Assembly (NCBI GenBank): GCA_949752745.1
Contig: OX457026.1
Span: 73,906,742-73,970,741 of the forward strand
Length of the DNA: 64,000 nucleotides
DNA from: Protula sp. h YS-2021
Lineage: Eukaryota > Annelida > Polychaeta > Sabellida > Serpulidae
Direction of reading: 5' to 3'
Position 1 is the stretch's first letter. Every line of letters starts with the position of its first letter. This document shows positions 1 through 10,718 of this stretch, piece by piece. The translations under genes were made by a program, and so were the position numbers. The notes beneath the pieces were generated by a model. It was given only the letters and a program-made list of their open reading frames with translations. It was not told the DNA's origin and did no database searches.

Positions 1-3
1 CAC

Positions 4-504
4 GTGTGGCTGTCACTGCTTGAAAATCCAGTTTTAAGCCACAATAAACCAGCAATAGAGCGGCGATTTAAACAAGCAATTAGCGCAGAGCATCTGACGG
101 CTTACAAACTACATCCGAAATATTTGGGAGAAAAGTTGACAAATGAGCAAAATGATATTGCGTGTCAATTTATCATAAACAAATGTGAAGAAAACACTGA
201 AACGCTGATTGCCTTTGAGGCCAAAACTGCACCATTCCCTGGGCATTATTTCACGGATACGGCAAGACAAGTTAACCCAATAACTTGGTGGAAAGGCGCT
301 GCAAATAGCAGCATTTCTGCACACTTTATTACTACAGTTATTGACCTGTTATCTGCGCCATGTTCATCAGCTTCAATCGAAAGAGTATTTTCGAACTTTG
401 GTGCTATTCATTCTAAAGTCAGAAACAGATTGGGCAACGACAAAGCATCAAAATTAGTGTTCTGTTATCGCATGCTCCGAGGAGCAAAAGAAGTGGATTA
501 TTAA
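4..504 (+). CDS. hAT transposase, C-terminal dimerisation region (partial)
   Basis: The last 166 residues of a hAT transposase, open from the window edge to a TAA at 502-504. The region shows the family's C-terminal dimerisation signature: NPITWW, then SASIERVFSNFG, then KVRNRLGNDKASKLVFCYRML. In hAT transposases this segment mediates multimerisation and carries part of the split catalytic core. No frameshift is seen in the visible part, so this copy may be young. The upstream DDE residues and BED zinc finger lie outside the window, so activity cannot be judged. It belongs to the mobile element, not to the host E-protein gene. Confidence 0.85.
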   Translation: MWLSLLENPVLSHNKPAIERRFKQAISAEHLTAYKLHPKYLGEKLTNEQNDIACQFIINKCEENTETLIAFEAKTAPFPGHYFTDTARQVNPITWWKGAANSSISAHFITTVIDLLSAPCSSASIERVFSNFGAIHSKVRNRLGNDKASKLVFCYRMLRGAKEVDY

Positions 505-688
505 ATGCACCCGTCACATTTTAGTAGAATGTTTAGATTTGTATAAAGACTGTTAGCTAGACAATTTTTGTGTTACAATATTTTTATAATCGCGTTGTTT
601 GTGGATATGAACTGTAGATATAAAATATGGATGTAAACTTACAAGTAGATCGGATAGATACCCAAAGGTGTTGTTGTAAGTTGTTGTT

Positions 689-812
689 AAGGGGGTTTCT
701 ACCCTATTTCTACCATTTCTACCGGGTAAAAACCCTTTTTCCCGGGTTATTACCCTAGTTTTTACCCACGGTAGGGGAAAAAGGGTTTCTACCTGGTAGA
801 AACCCAACCCTG
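689..812. repeat. Subterminal palindromic repeats and right terminus of hAT element
   Basis: Repeated GGGTTTCTACC / GGTAAAAACCC units occur in both orientations. The segment ends in the putative terminal inverted repeat whose reverse complement begins CAGGGTTGGGTTTCTACC. Confidence 0.7.
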
Positions 813-1770
813 ACAGAAACATGATTTATATTCATGTGCATTTTATTGTCTATATACCAAGAATTTACTGCGTTTTATATAAGCAAGGTTTGTTTCGACC
901 GCCTCTGCCACCGTTATATATTTGTTCCGGGTATAATATTTCCCTTAAGTCATTAAAACCCCATGAATATCACTCAATTACTGTCTTGCTTGTATAATTT
1001 TGCTCACTGTACACACTTTTTTCTGTCATTTCTTTATACGTTATCGAGACACTACATTCTTACTTGCCCCCCCCAAAAGCGGCTCCATATGGGAGGAAGG
1101 ATCTGACGGAGATATATACAGAGTAAATTTAAGGAACAGCGACTCGGAACTACGTACGTACGAGTACCATAAATATAAAACGCACAATACAGATTCTGTC
1201 AACTGAATGCATTTTAAATTCAAAATTACACCATATATGACACCGTCTTTAAGACGCTAAGGCATGATCTGTCTTCGCTTACCAGTCGTATTGCCAATAG
1301 CTAAAGGTTTAAGATTTTACACAAAATTATTCGCACTTTTCCCTCCATGTTGTTTTCATCCGGGAGCTTGTAGCTACGAATGGTTATCTGAATTAATATC
1401 AGCCCGAATTTCTTATTAGCACCCCTCAAGTCCAAAGAGGATGACATCAACGGGCGCAAGACCCCAAATATTACCATGCCCTAATTAATAAATTTTGTTT
1501 CTAAAATTAACAAAAAATGCACAATATTTTTTTAAAATATATATTAGATATACAATAAAAGAAATTGAAAAAAATTGTATGCTAAAAAAAATTGCATTTT
1601 AAGTCGTATTCTCATCGGACCATATTTAAACTACGCAAAAACAATATAGAAATTGGGATAGAAATATTCATTTTTATCTACAGACAGTGAGTATTCTGGG
1701 GAATACAAGAGTTACAACGTAAGTATTATGATTACAACAAGTATTATAAACTAAACAATGAGCGATATTA
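813..1770. other. AT-rich unique-looking spacer
   Basis: No supported gene. Open frames are short (68 residues or fewer) and resemble nothing I recognise. 1480-1620 is especially AT-rich. Confidence 0.5.
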
Positions 1771-3260
1771 ACAGGTTTATTACGTTCACAAAAGTTGGAC
1801 ATATATGAACAAAAGATACGCACAAAAACCTTGCCATTCAGGGTATTTTCCTGTATTTCTCATGCAATAAAAGCAATTAGTAATTACATAGAGTACTATT
1901 TGATTACATAGAGTACTATGAAATATACCGAAAACAAAACACTTAAAAATTAAGAGAGTTAACGTGTCCACAAATGTCGCATTTCTATTTGACGGTACGG
2001 TACGCGCTGAAAAAGCTCCGTAAAACAACGGAAAAATTATCAAGCACCTTAAGTACCCGGAAAACATCATCAAGTACCTCTAGTTCCCGGGAAAATACCC
2101 GAAAATTTCCACCCAAGATATGTTCACAAATGCTAACAAATTAGGCACTCATTACGTACCTTAAGTACCCATAAAAAACCGGAAAATCATCAAGTGCCTT
2201 AAGTACCCGAAAACATCATTAGATACCTCAAGTACTCAAAAAAAAAAAACAAATTGCCGGAAATCACCCAAGACATATTCACAAATGTCAATTTTCTAAA
2301 AAGACGTCCACAAAAGTACATTTTTAAAGCTAACAAATTAGGTACTCATTACGAACCTCAAGTACCCAAAAAACACCGGAAAAATCATCAAGTACCTTAA
2401 GTACCCATAAAACATCAAAAGATACTTCAAGTACCCTAAAAACTGGAAAATACTCCTCGGAAATTATTACCCAAGACATGCTCACAAATGCCAATTTTCC
2501 AAGCTAACACATTAGGTACTCATTTCGTACCTTAAGTACCCATGAAACATCGGAAAAATCATCAAGTACCTAAAGTACCCAGAAAACTTCATAAAGTACC
2601 TCCAGTACCCGAAAAATACCCTTAAAACTTGAAAATACCATTTCCACCCAAGACATGTTCAGAAATGCTAACAAATTAGGCACTATTTACGTATTTTAAG
2701 TATCCATAAAAACAACAGAAAAATCATCAAGTACCTCAAGTACCCTAAAAACTTGAAACTACCCGGGAATTATCACCCAAGACGTGCTTACAAATGCCAA
2801 TTTTCTAAGCTAAGAAATTAGGCTCTCATTACGTACCTTAAGTAGCCATAAAACACACCAAAAAATCATCAAGTACCCAAAGTACCCGGAAAACATCATT
2901 AAATACCTCTTGTACCCGGAAAAATATCCGGAAAACGGAAATATACCAAGAAATTACCACCCAAGACATGTCCACAAATGTCCACAATTTTCTAAGCTTA
3001 CAAATTTGGTACTCATTACGTACCTTAAGTACCCATGAAAACACCGAAAACATCATCAAGTACCTAAAGTACCCGGAAAACATCATTGGGTACCTTAAGT
3101 ACCAGGATAAATACCCAGAAAAGTGGAAAATGCGGAATTTACTCAGTATGTTCTTTTAAGTACCCAACGTACTCAATACAATTTGGTTTGTACTTTTACA
3201 CACCTAGAGTACTTACAAAATACCAATAATACTGTCAAGTATTGCAAATCCATAAACAAA
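1771..3260. repeat. Complex satellite/minisatellite array
   Basis: About 1.5 kb of degenerate tandem repeats. A landmark resembling AAATTAGGCACTCATTACGTACC recurs near 2142, 2336, 2509, 2670, 2815 and 3000, giving higher-order units of roughly 145-195 bp. Each unit contains shorter CATCAAGTACCTNAAGTACCC-type subrepeats of about 30 bp. Stops in all frames and strong divergence indicate a non-coding array. Confidence 0.8.
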
Positions 3261-3479
3261 ACGAATTCAAAAGGCCAAAAGTAAAATTTATGCAGAATTA
3301 CTTGTATTATCGCTCGCTAGACAAAAAAATCTCGAGATCCAAAATTAGCTAAAGCTAAAGGCAGTACATACCAAATATAACTGTTTTCACAAACATATAT
3401 CAATTTTTGCTTAAATTCTCTTAAAATTACAATGCTACGACAAAGCTTAAAAGCTACCATGGTTCGAAAGTAAATCATC

Positions 3480-5275
3480 TGTTTGTGTTATTTTGCGCAT
3501 GCGCACTCAAGTTATTTTGCCCGTTCCTATCATCCCCCAAGCCTGGTAATATTTCCGACCTTCAGGCCCCTCACATCATCACGGACAAGACCAAACAAAT
3601 GGAACGGTGGGTCGAACACTATCTCGAACTCTACTCAGACAAGACTGAAGTTGCACAGGCAGCAACCAACGACATAACACAACTCCCAGCCATGACTGAG
3701 GTCGATACCGAGCCAGCCGTTAACGATCTGAGCAAAGCGCTTGATCTTCTGCACAGTGGCAAGGCTCCAGGAAACGACGGTATACCGGCTGAGATACTCC
3801 GGTATGCAAAAGTGCTGCAAAACTAGTCTACTACCGATCCTCCATAACCTCCTCCTTGAGTGCTGGAGAGAAGGCTCACTGCCGTAGGATTTGCGTGACG
3901 ACAATATCCACACATTGTATAAAAACAAAGGAGACAAAGGCGACAACTATAGAGGCATTTCGTTACTCAGCATTACAAGCAAACTGTACGCAAGAATGGT
4001 CCTGTGGAGGCTACAGAAGCTGGCCTAAAGGGTATATCCCGAAGCGCAATGTGGTTTTCGATCGGTCAACGCTCGATATGATATTCTCAATGAGACAGCT
4101 GAGGGAGAAATGCCAAGAGCAGCAGAAACCGCTGTACATAGCATTCGTCGACCTGACAAAATTGTTTGACACCGTGAGTAGGTCTGGCTTATACGCCATC
4201 CTCGAGAAAATTGGCTGCCCTCCACGCCTAGTCAGTCTAGTCAAATTCTTCCATGAAGACATGAGAAGTACTGTTAACTTTGACGGCTCAACGTCTACCA
4301 GCTTTGAGATAAAAAGAGGTATGAAGCAAGAGTGGGTTTAGCAGCCACACTAGTATGCATCTTTTTCTCTTTGTTACTTAGCTATGTTTTCCAAGGATTT
4401 GAGGATGACATTCACTTATACACTCGATCCGACGGGAAGTTGTTCAACCTGCGTCGTCTACAAGCCAAAGCAAGACGGCGCAAAATGTCTATCAAAGAAC
4501 TGCTGTTTGCTGAAGATGCTGCATTAGTAGCTCACAGTCCGGCAAAGCTGCAGGCCCTAATAGATAAGCTACAAAATGCTTGTGAAACATTTTCCCTCAC
4601 AATCAGTGCGAAGAAAACTGTCAGAATCGGCAAGGGAGCGACAACCTTCGGCAGACTCACTAAACGTGCATTGAAGAACCCGAAACTCACAATCAAGACA
4701 AAGGTGACCACCTACCAGGCATACATTCTCAGTACGCTTCTATACGGCAGCGAAGCATGAATCAGTTACACCTACCAGGAACAGAAACTAAATAGTTTCC
4801 ATCTCCGCTGCCTGGGCCGACTGTTTGGCATCAGTTGGAAAGACAAAATCTTAAGCCAAGAAGTTCTTAAACGAGCTAACCTTCCAACTGTATCTGGGCT
4901 TATTAAGCAGCACCGTCTACGCTGGCTCGGTCATGTTCGTCACATGCAAGACGGCAGGATTCCAAAAGATCTGCTGTACGGGGAGATTGCTGATGCGAAA
5001 CGTCCCACTGGCCTCCCCAAACTCCGCTTCAAAGACGTATGCAAGCGTTACCTCCAAGCCATGGGCGTGCCAACTGGCAAGTGGGAGACCAGCGCCGGGG
5101 ATCGCGTTACCTGGCGCTCAACAGTTCGTGAGGGTGTCAAACTCCACGAGAGAAGATGGTTCGACCAATTGGCATGGAAACGAGAGAAGAGAAGATGCAA
5201 AAGCCTCCCACTGAATTCTGCAGATGTCCGTTGTCTCACGTAGACGGACGGATGCCGACGACATTATCAGGCAAT
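3480..5275 (+). pseudogene. Degenerate LINE (non-LTR retrotransposon) reverse transcriptase
   Basis: Reverse-transcriptase blocks appear in order across several frames. They include SGKAPGNDGIPAEI (about 3756-3800), the DNYRGISLL block near 3940-3970, and YIAFVDLTKLFDTVSR (about 4132-4180). The catalytic block near 4500 reads FAEDAALVAHS where the family has Y/F-A-D-D. A C-terminal region carries RLRWLGHVRHMQDGRIPKDL (about 4915-4975). Multiple stops and frameshifts, plus an internal deletion around 4620-4640, make it non-functional. The C-terminal layout suits the Jockey/CR1/RTE-like LINE spectrum, but the clade is unresolved. The 3' end is cut by the gypsy element inserted after 5275. Confidence 0.85.
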
Positions 5276-5280
5276 GGAGG

Positions 5281-5395
5281 TGTTGTGTATACAATTAGCC
5301 AGCGCGAGACTTCCGGTTGTAAATAAAACATATGGCGGCAACTTAGCGTCTGTTTAGTTTCATGAAGTGTACGTAACCACCTCACATACAGAACA
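5281..5395 (+). repeat. 5' LTR of gypsy element
   Basis: 115 bp, TG...CA termini. It shares GCGAGACTTCC, TTGTAAATAAAACATATG, TCATGAAGTGT and CGTAACCACCTC with the 3' copy. The core contains an AATAAA polyadenylation-like motif. It is about 19 bp longer than the 3' LTR because of an insertion after AACATATG. Confidence 0.85.
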
Positions 5396-5521
5396 AATGA
5401 TGACGAGCAAATTGTGTTGCGGTGTACCAAGGAGGTTATGAAGATCTGGTGGAGAAGTAAGACGCAGGGGATAGTGCCGAAGATGAAAACGTGAGTGTTT
5501 GCTAAAGTTGACTGCTGAATT

Positions 5522-6920
5522 ATGGCATTACTGATAGGACGACTGGAACCCTCTGACGAGACTGCTGGTCACAGGGAACTCTACAAACAGAGGCTAAAGC
5601 AGTATTTAATTGCTAACGACGTGGCCGAGGAAAAAAGTTTCTGTGACTCTTAGTCTGATTGGCGGAAAAACCTATTCCTTGCTACATAGCATGTGTTCAC
5701 CGGACAAGCCATCGACAAAGACGTTCGAGCAAATTAGTGCAGGAGCATCTCAGTCCCAAGCCCAACGTGATAGCAGAGAGATACCGGTGTAATGAAACGT
5801 TTTGACCCCCAAACAAATCGACCCCCCGGTCGATATGTTTTAAAACAAACAGACCCCCCGGTCGATTTGTTTTAGGAAAGTCAGCCATAACAAACAGACC
5901 TCCCCTATAATAAAATGACCCCCTCCAAAAAATCATGTTTAAATATAAAATGGAAGTAAAAAAGGTGCATATGGTTTTTAAATACTATTTTAAGTATTTT
6001 CTACCTCTTGATGTAGTAAATTATTATTCTGAGCCACTGAAATGCCATTACTGAGCTTGGACAGATTTTTGGGTGACTGTATGTTAGTGGTGTTGAAAGT
6101 GTTTTCGTGTTTGAAAATGTAGATGTTAGTTGGTAAATAAATTTTTATTCATGTATATAGTTTTATTTCAATTAAAGAAAGTAATAAGGTGGCCATATGT
6201 GAAAAGAAAAAAATAAATCAACAAAAAATAAGAGGGTTAAAACATTTCAGGGGGGGTCTGTTTGTTTTAAAACAAATCGACCGGGGGGTCTGTTTGTTTT
6301 AAAAGAAATCGACCGGGGGGTCGGTTTATTTTGGGGGTCAAAACGTTTCCTTGCACCGGTTCTACAAGCGTCAACAACAGACGGGTGAGTCGGTGACAGG
6401 ATACGTGGGTGTCCTGCAGAAGTTGTGAATTCGGCTAGCGTCTGGCAGAACATCTCAGAGATCAACTGGTATATGTAGTATAAAGAACGAAAATGTCCTG
6501 AAAAGATTGTTATCGGAGAAGAATTTGACCTACCAGAAGGATAAGGAGATGTTGCAGATAACAGCTGGAAATCGTTGCTTCAGGTGTGGTAGGAATGGCC
6601 ATGGTCCGGAGGATTGCCGTTTTAAGGACAAGAAATGTAACAACTGCGGGTAGGAAAGGTTACATTAAGAGAAGATGCAAGATGAAGAAATCCGGTAAGT
6701 CATCTTCTGAAGGCAAAAAGACCGGAATAGACCAGTTTAAGAAGCGAAAACCAAAGAAGAAAGTTTTCTATGTTGACGACGATAAAGTGACCACTGCGGG
6801 TGAGGAATCTAATGGTGACAGCACTTCCTGTTCAGATTTCGGCTATACGGAAGTTGTTTTCCATGTAAACAACACTAGCGAGAAGAAATGTGCATCTGTT
6901 ACGATCAGTCCTAAATAATA
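5522..6920 (+). pseudogene. Gypsy gag pseudogene with zinc knuckles
   Basis: The ATG at 5522 opens a frame resembling gypsy Gag N-termini (IGRLEPSDE ... QYLIANDVAEEK). A frameshift near 5635 moves the reading into TLSLIGGKTYSLLHSM ... SPDKPS. The MITE at 5789-6354 interrupts it, and gag resumes with QTGESVTGYVGVLQKL. The nucleocapsid has one intact CCHC knuckle, CFRCGRNGHGPEDC (about 6576-6617). A second knuckle is broken by a stop and has its His replaced by Tyr. Gag would form the particle and bind RNA; this copy cannot. Confidence 0.8.
5789..6354. mobile_element. Foldback/MITE-like element inserted in gag
   Basis: 566 bp bounded by inverted repeats: left end GTAATGAAACGTTTTGACCC, right end (reverse complement) GCAAGGAAACGTTTTGACCC. 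Candidate 6-bp target duplications ACCGGT lie at 5783-5788 and 6355-6360. Both arms carry repeated blocks of GACCCCCCGGTCGATTTGTT type separated by TTTTAAAACAAA, so the arms could form a hairpin of about 100 bp. The centre is AT-rich and non-coding. Removing it rejoins gag-like sequence, which supports insertion. The superfamily is not assigned. Confidence 0.8.
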
Positions 6921-6959
6921 TCGAAAAGGGATTATCAGCGCCATATTGGTAAATTACGG

Positions 6960-9950
6960 TTGCGAAGAACAAACGTTGTTTTAAAAACCTATACTGGAGA
7001 ATGTGTAAGGCCAGAGGGATACGTGAATGTTCTGGTGGAACGCAAATATAAGGGACAGCGTTTGCGGCTGTATATTCTTCACGAGGGAGGTCCACCTTTG
7101 TTCGGTAGAGACTGGCTCCGATACATCAAGTTTAACTGGCACGAAAGCCCATACGGATGACTCAAAGTAAGAAGAAATTAGACCATCTTCTCAAAAAGTA
7201 CAGTGAGTGTTTCGGCAAAGATTTAGATGAGCTGAAGGGAATAACTGCGAAGTTGCACCTTAAGGAAGGAGCTACCCCTAAATTTTGCAAACACAGACAG
7301 GTCCCATTTGCAATGGAGGACTAGGTCGACAGGGAATTGGACAACATGTTGAGTAAAGGAATCCTTTCACCTGTAGAATGGAATGAGTGGGCTGCACACA
7401 TTGTCCCAATTCTGAAGAAAGACGGTTCTGTGAGGATATGTGGCGGTTTTAAGGTCACTGTCAATCCAGAGCTCAACGTTGACTCGTACCCATTGCCTAC
7501 GACTGAGAGCATGTTAGCAACATCGGCAGGTGGAGAGGAATTTTCAAAGATAGACCTCAAAACGGCGTATCTTCAAATGGTAGTGAACGAGGAATCGAGA
7601 ACATACTGACTATCAACATCAAGAAAGGACTCTTTTTATCAACCGCCTGGCGTATGGTATTTCCCCAGCTGCATCCATCTGGCAACGCGCAATTGAACAA
7701 GTTTTAAAAGGTATCAAAAACGTGCAGTGTATTGTGGACGATATGATAATAACCGGTTCAGACGATGACGATCACCTATGTACCCTCGAGAAAGTCTTTC
7801 AGCGATTAATAGAATACGGCCTCAAAGTCAACCCCAACAAATGTGAATTTTTCAAAGGTTCTATTGAATTTTGTGCTCATATCGTCGACAAAAACGGAAT
7901 TCACAAGACCGATTAAAAAATCAAGGCAGTTACAGATGCGCCAGCTTAAAGGAATGTTTCTGAATTACGAAGCTGGGTCGCCCTGGTGAACTACTACCGC
8001 CGCTTCCTACCAAAACTGTCTACAATACTACATCCATTGCACCAGTTGCTCCACAAAAATCAGAAATGGCTATAGACAGACTCATCCGAAACGGCCTTCA
8101 AGAAAACGAAAGATCTCATCACATCTGATCTCGTTTTAGCTTATTATGATCCAAAATTGCCGCTTCGACTGCACTGTGACGCGTCATCAAAAGGTATTTC
8201 TGGTGTTATTTCACATAAGTACCCAGATGAAAGCGACCGCCTGATTAGTTTTGCATCCCGAACACTGTCAAAAGCTGAACAAAATTATTCTCAAATCGAT
8301 CGAGAGGCCCTCAGCATTGTTTGGAGCATCGAGAAATTCAATATGTACCTGTTTGTCCGAAAATTTACTCCGGTTACCGACTGCAAAGTTTTGGTTCTAT
8401 CTTCAATCCCAAGAAAGGCATTTCAACAACTACAGGTGTGCATATGCAGGGGTACGCCATTTTCCTTACTGGCTATAAATTATGAAATTAAATACAGAAA
8501 GACAAGTATACACGCCTGCGCTGACGGTTTAAGTAGACAACCCCTTCTGGTAAGCCAGAAAAAATTATCAGAAGAAAGAGCAATATTCTACGCTGCCCTA
8601 CTCGACAACTTCCGATTTCATTCAAGTAAAATGCCCAGGCAACATCAAAAGACCAGATATTATCACGAGTTTACAAGCTTACAAGAAGTGGCTGACCCGC
8701 AAAAGTTGAAGAAAATCTTTCCCTTATCATTCAGAATTATCCATTGCTGATTGGAAAGAGATTCCGGAAAAGTTCCACATATGGTGAAAATAAAAAATGT
8801 CTAGACCGTACATTTGGTGGCCCAATATCGACAGAGATATCGAAACGCAAGCAAAAATATGCCCAATTTGCCTAGAGATAAGCAAAACTCCAGCAAGAGC
8901 TACAGTTCACATCTGGAAATGGCCAAGTCATCCATGGAAAAGGATCCACATTGATTTTGCAGGACCTTTCCAAGGCCATATCTTCATCATAATAGTCGAC
9001 GCACACTCCAGATGGCCAGAGGTACGGATCATGGAAAAATCACTGCCCCGGAAACTGTTAAAGTACTTCAAGAACTGTTTAGCGCCTATGGAATTCGTGA
9101 TGTTATCTGTATAGGCAATGGTAACCACATTCTATTCAGAAGCGTTCCAGATATTTCTGAAACTCCATGGAATTATTCACAAAACTACGAGCCCTTTTAA
9201 ACCCACGTGAAACGGTTTAGCAGAGCGTACGGTTCAGAGTCTCAAATCTAGTCTCAAATCGATGAAACACGAACCTCGTTCCATGAACGAGAAAGGGGCC
9301 AAATTTCTACTGATGTATCGCTCAACTAAAATGCAACTACCAATGAGACCCCGGCATCGTTATTCATAGAATGTGAAATCAAAACAAGGCTGGATTTGGC
9401 AAAAGCCAATTTACGTGACATCGTTTACAGAAATGTTAACACCAAAGACGAATTTCAACGTCGTTCTTTTAGTATGGGTGATGAAGCGCTTGTGAGGGAC
9501 TATGGCCAAAGCACGAAAAATGGACATTTGCAGTTATTTCGCAAAAAATCGGAACGTTAATGGATGAAGGTTTGGTTGACAAGTCAATCTGGCGAAGACA
9601 CAAATCCGTCGTTCACAACACCCGGTTGAAGAAAAACCAATAAACAGCGATAATACCCCTCAACCATCAACCGTTTTACCCAAGCCCACTGAATCTAACC
9701 TGACAGTTGACCGTAAAGCTATTCCGTGTAGCATAGCGCCACCTACATCAGGTGAAACCACGACGTTAAAAGAGAAACCCGTTGTTTCTAGCCGAAAATC
9801 TGTACAGTTAAAATTTTAGGGCCTTCTGCCAATGTTTCACACACCGTTTCACCTGTTAAAGCAAAAACTGAAATTTCTAGTGTCGGTAGTCCCGTATCAC
9901 GATCAGGACGTTCTGTAAGATCGCCAAAAAAGTACGGTTTCGAGGACTAA
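6960..9950 (+). pseudogene. Gypsy pol pseudogene (protease, RT, RNase H, integrase)
   Basis: Blocks in order are as follows. The protease C-terminus is GGPPLFGRDWLRYIKFNW (about 7084-7137); the catalytic D-T/S-G is not found. Reverse transcriptase includes LSPVEWNEWAAHIVPILKKD (about 7364-7423) and the catalytic block CIVDDMIITGS (about 7724-7756). RNase H includes LHCDASSKGISGVIS (about 8167-8211). Integrase has the HHCC remnant CPICLEISKTPARA (about 8860-8900) and the core IDFAGPFQG, with the downstream DNG degraded to GNG. A basic C-terminal tail ends SPKKYGFED then TAA at 9948-9950. Numerous stops and frameshifts make it inactive. Confidence 0.85.
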
Positions 9951-10617
9951 CTTTTATTTAAATATGACGAAGTTAAGATATTTTGCTATATTTAATGATT
10001 ATTTATTTATTCTAAGTCAATATTAACGTTTTATGATTTTTAATGTTGTACAGGTGCTGATTTGATAGCTGGTTGCAGTTAAGTTAAAGTGCTGATAACG
10101 TTGCTGTAATTTTGAGAATTTTTGCAGTTAATCATCATTTCAGCTGCCGTGATTGTGTACGGTAAATATATGAAAAAGAGAACTTTGGATTTATCTTTTG
10201 CGTTTAAATGCGTATAACATATCTGAACTAAGTTGGAATTTTAAAGCTATGGTTTAGATATCACTGAAGTAATTATTTTCCTTATTGGTTGTCTCTTATA
10301 ATTACTTTGAGTTTAATTTCAATGTCTGTAAAGTAATTCTTAAAGTCACACTCATGGATCAAGTTTATAATCAGAGAACATCGAATCGCAGTAATAGCAA
10401 AAATACAGCGTAAAAAAAATTCTAAAAAGTAAAAATTCCGCAGTTTTCAGGTAATTTAATTGACATATTCTGCTTAGTAAACTTGTAGATTTTGTATCTC
10501 TTTGTTTGATAATCAGATAGTGTTACAGTGTTCAACTGAATGCTGGTAGAAAAATAGCAGATAAAGCACAGTTAAGCAGTAGTCTAGACAGTACGTCTTG
10601 TATTAGTACACGGGTAA

Positions 10618-10713
10618 TGTTGTGTAAACGTGTAAGCAGTGCGAGACTTCCTTTTGTAAATAAAACATATGTATCATGAAGTGTTTCCACGTAACCACCT
10701 CCCATACAGAACA
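10618..10713 (+). repeat. 3' LTR of gypsy element
   Basis: 96 bp, TG...CA termini, aligned to 5281-5395. It is followed directly by the target duplication GGAGG (10714-10718). Confidence 0.85.
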
Positions 10714-10718
10714 GGAGG

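Larger units (their letters stand above)
1..812 (+). mobile_element. hAT DNA transposon, 3' portion (5' end outside window)
   Basis: The end of a hAT-family transposase (4-504) is followed by about 300 bp of subterminal sequence. The element appears to end at 812 with ...CCCAACCCTG, whose reverse complement CAGGGTTGGG is a typical hAT terminus. Short palindromic GGGTAAAAACCC/GGTAGAAACCC motifs fill 689-812, as expected of transposase-binding subterminal repeats. The 8-bp target duplication cannot be verified because the left end lies outside the window; the candidate right copy is 813-820. Confidence 0.8.
5281..10713 (+). mobile_element. Ty3/gypsy LTR retrotransposon, full-length but defective, nested in the LINE
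   Basis: Short direct LTRs start TGTTGTGTA and end ATACAGAACA. A 5-bp target duplication GGAGG flanks the element exactly (5276-5280 and 10714-10718). Gag, protease, reverse transcriptase, RNase H and integrase remnants occur in Ty3/gypsy order between the LTRs, all broken by stops and frameshifts. A separate foldback element sits inside gag. About 670 bp of AT-rich non-coding DNA lies between the end of pol (9950) and the 3' LTR. No convincing primer-binding site or polypurine tract was recognised. Confidence 0.9.
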
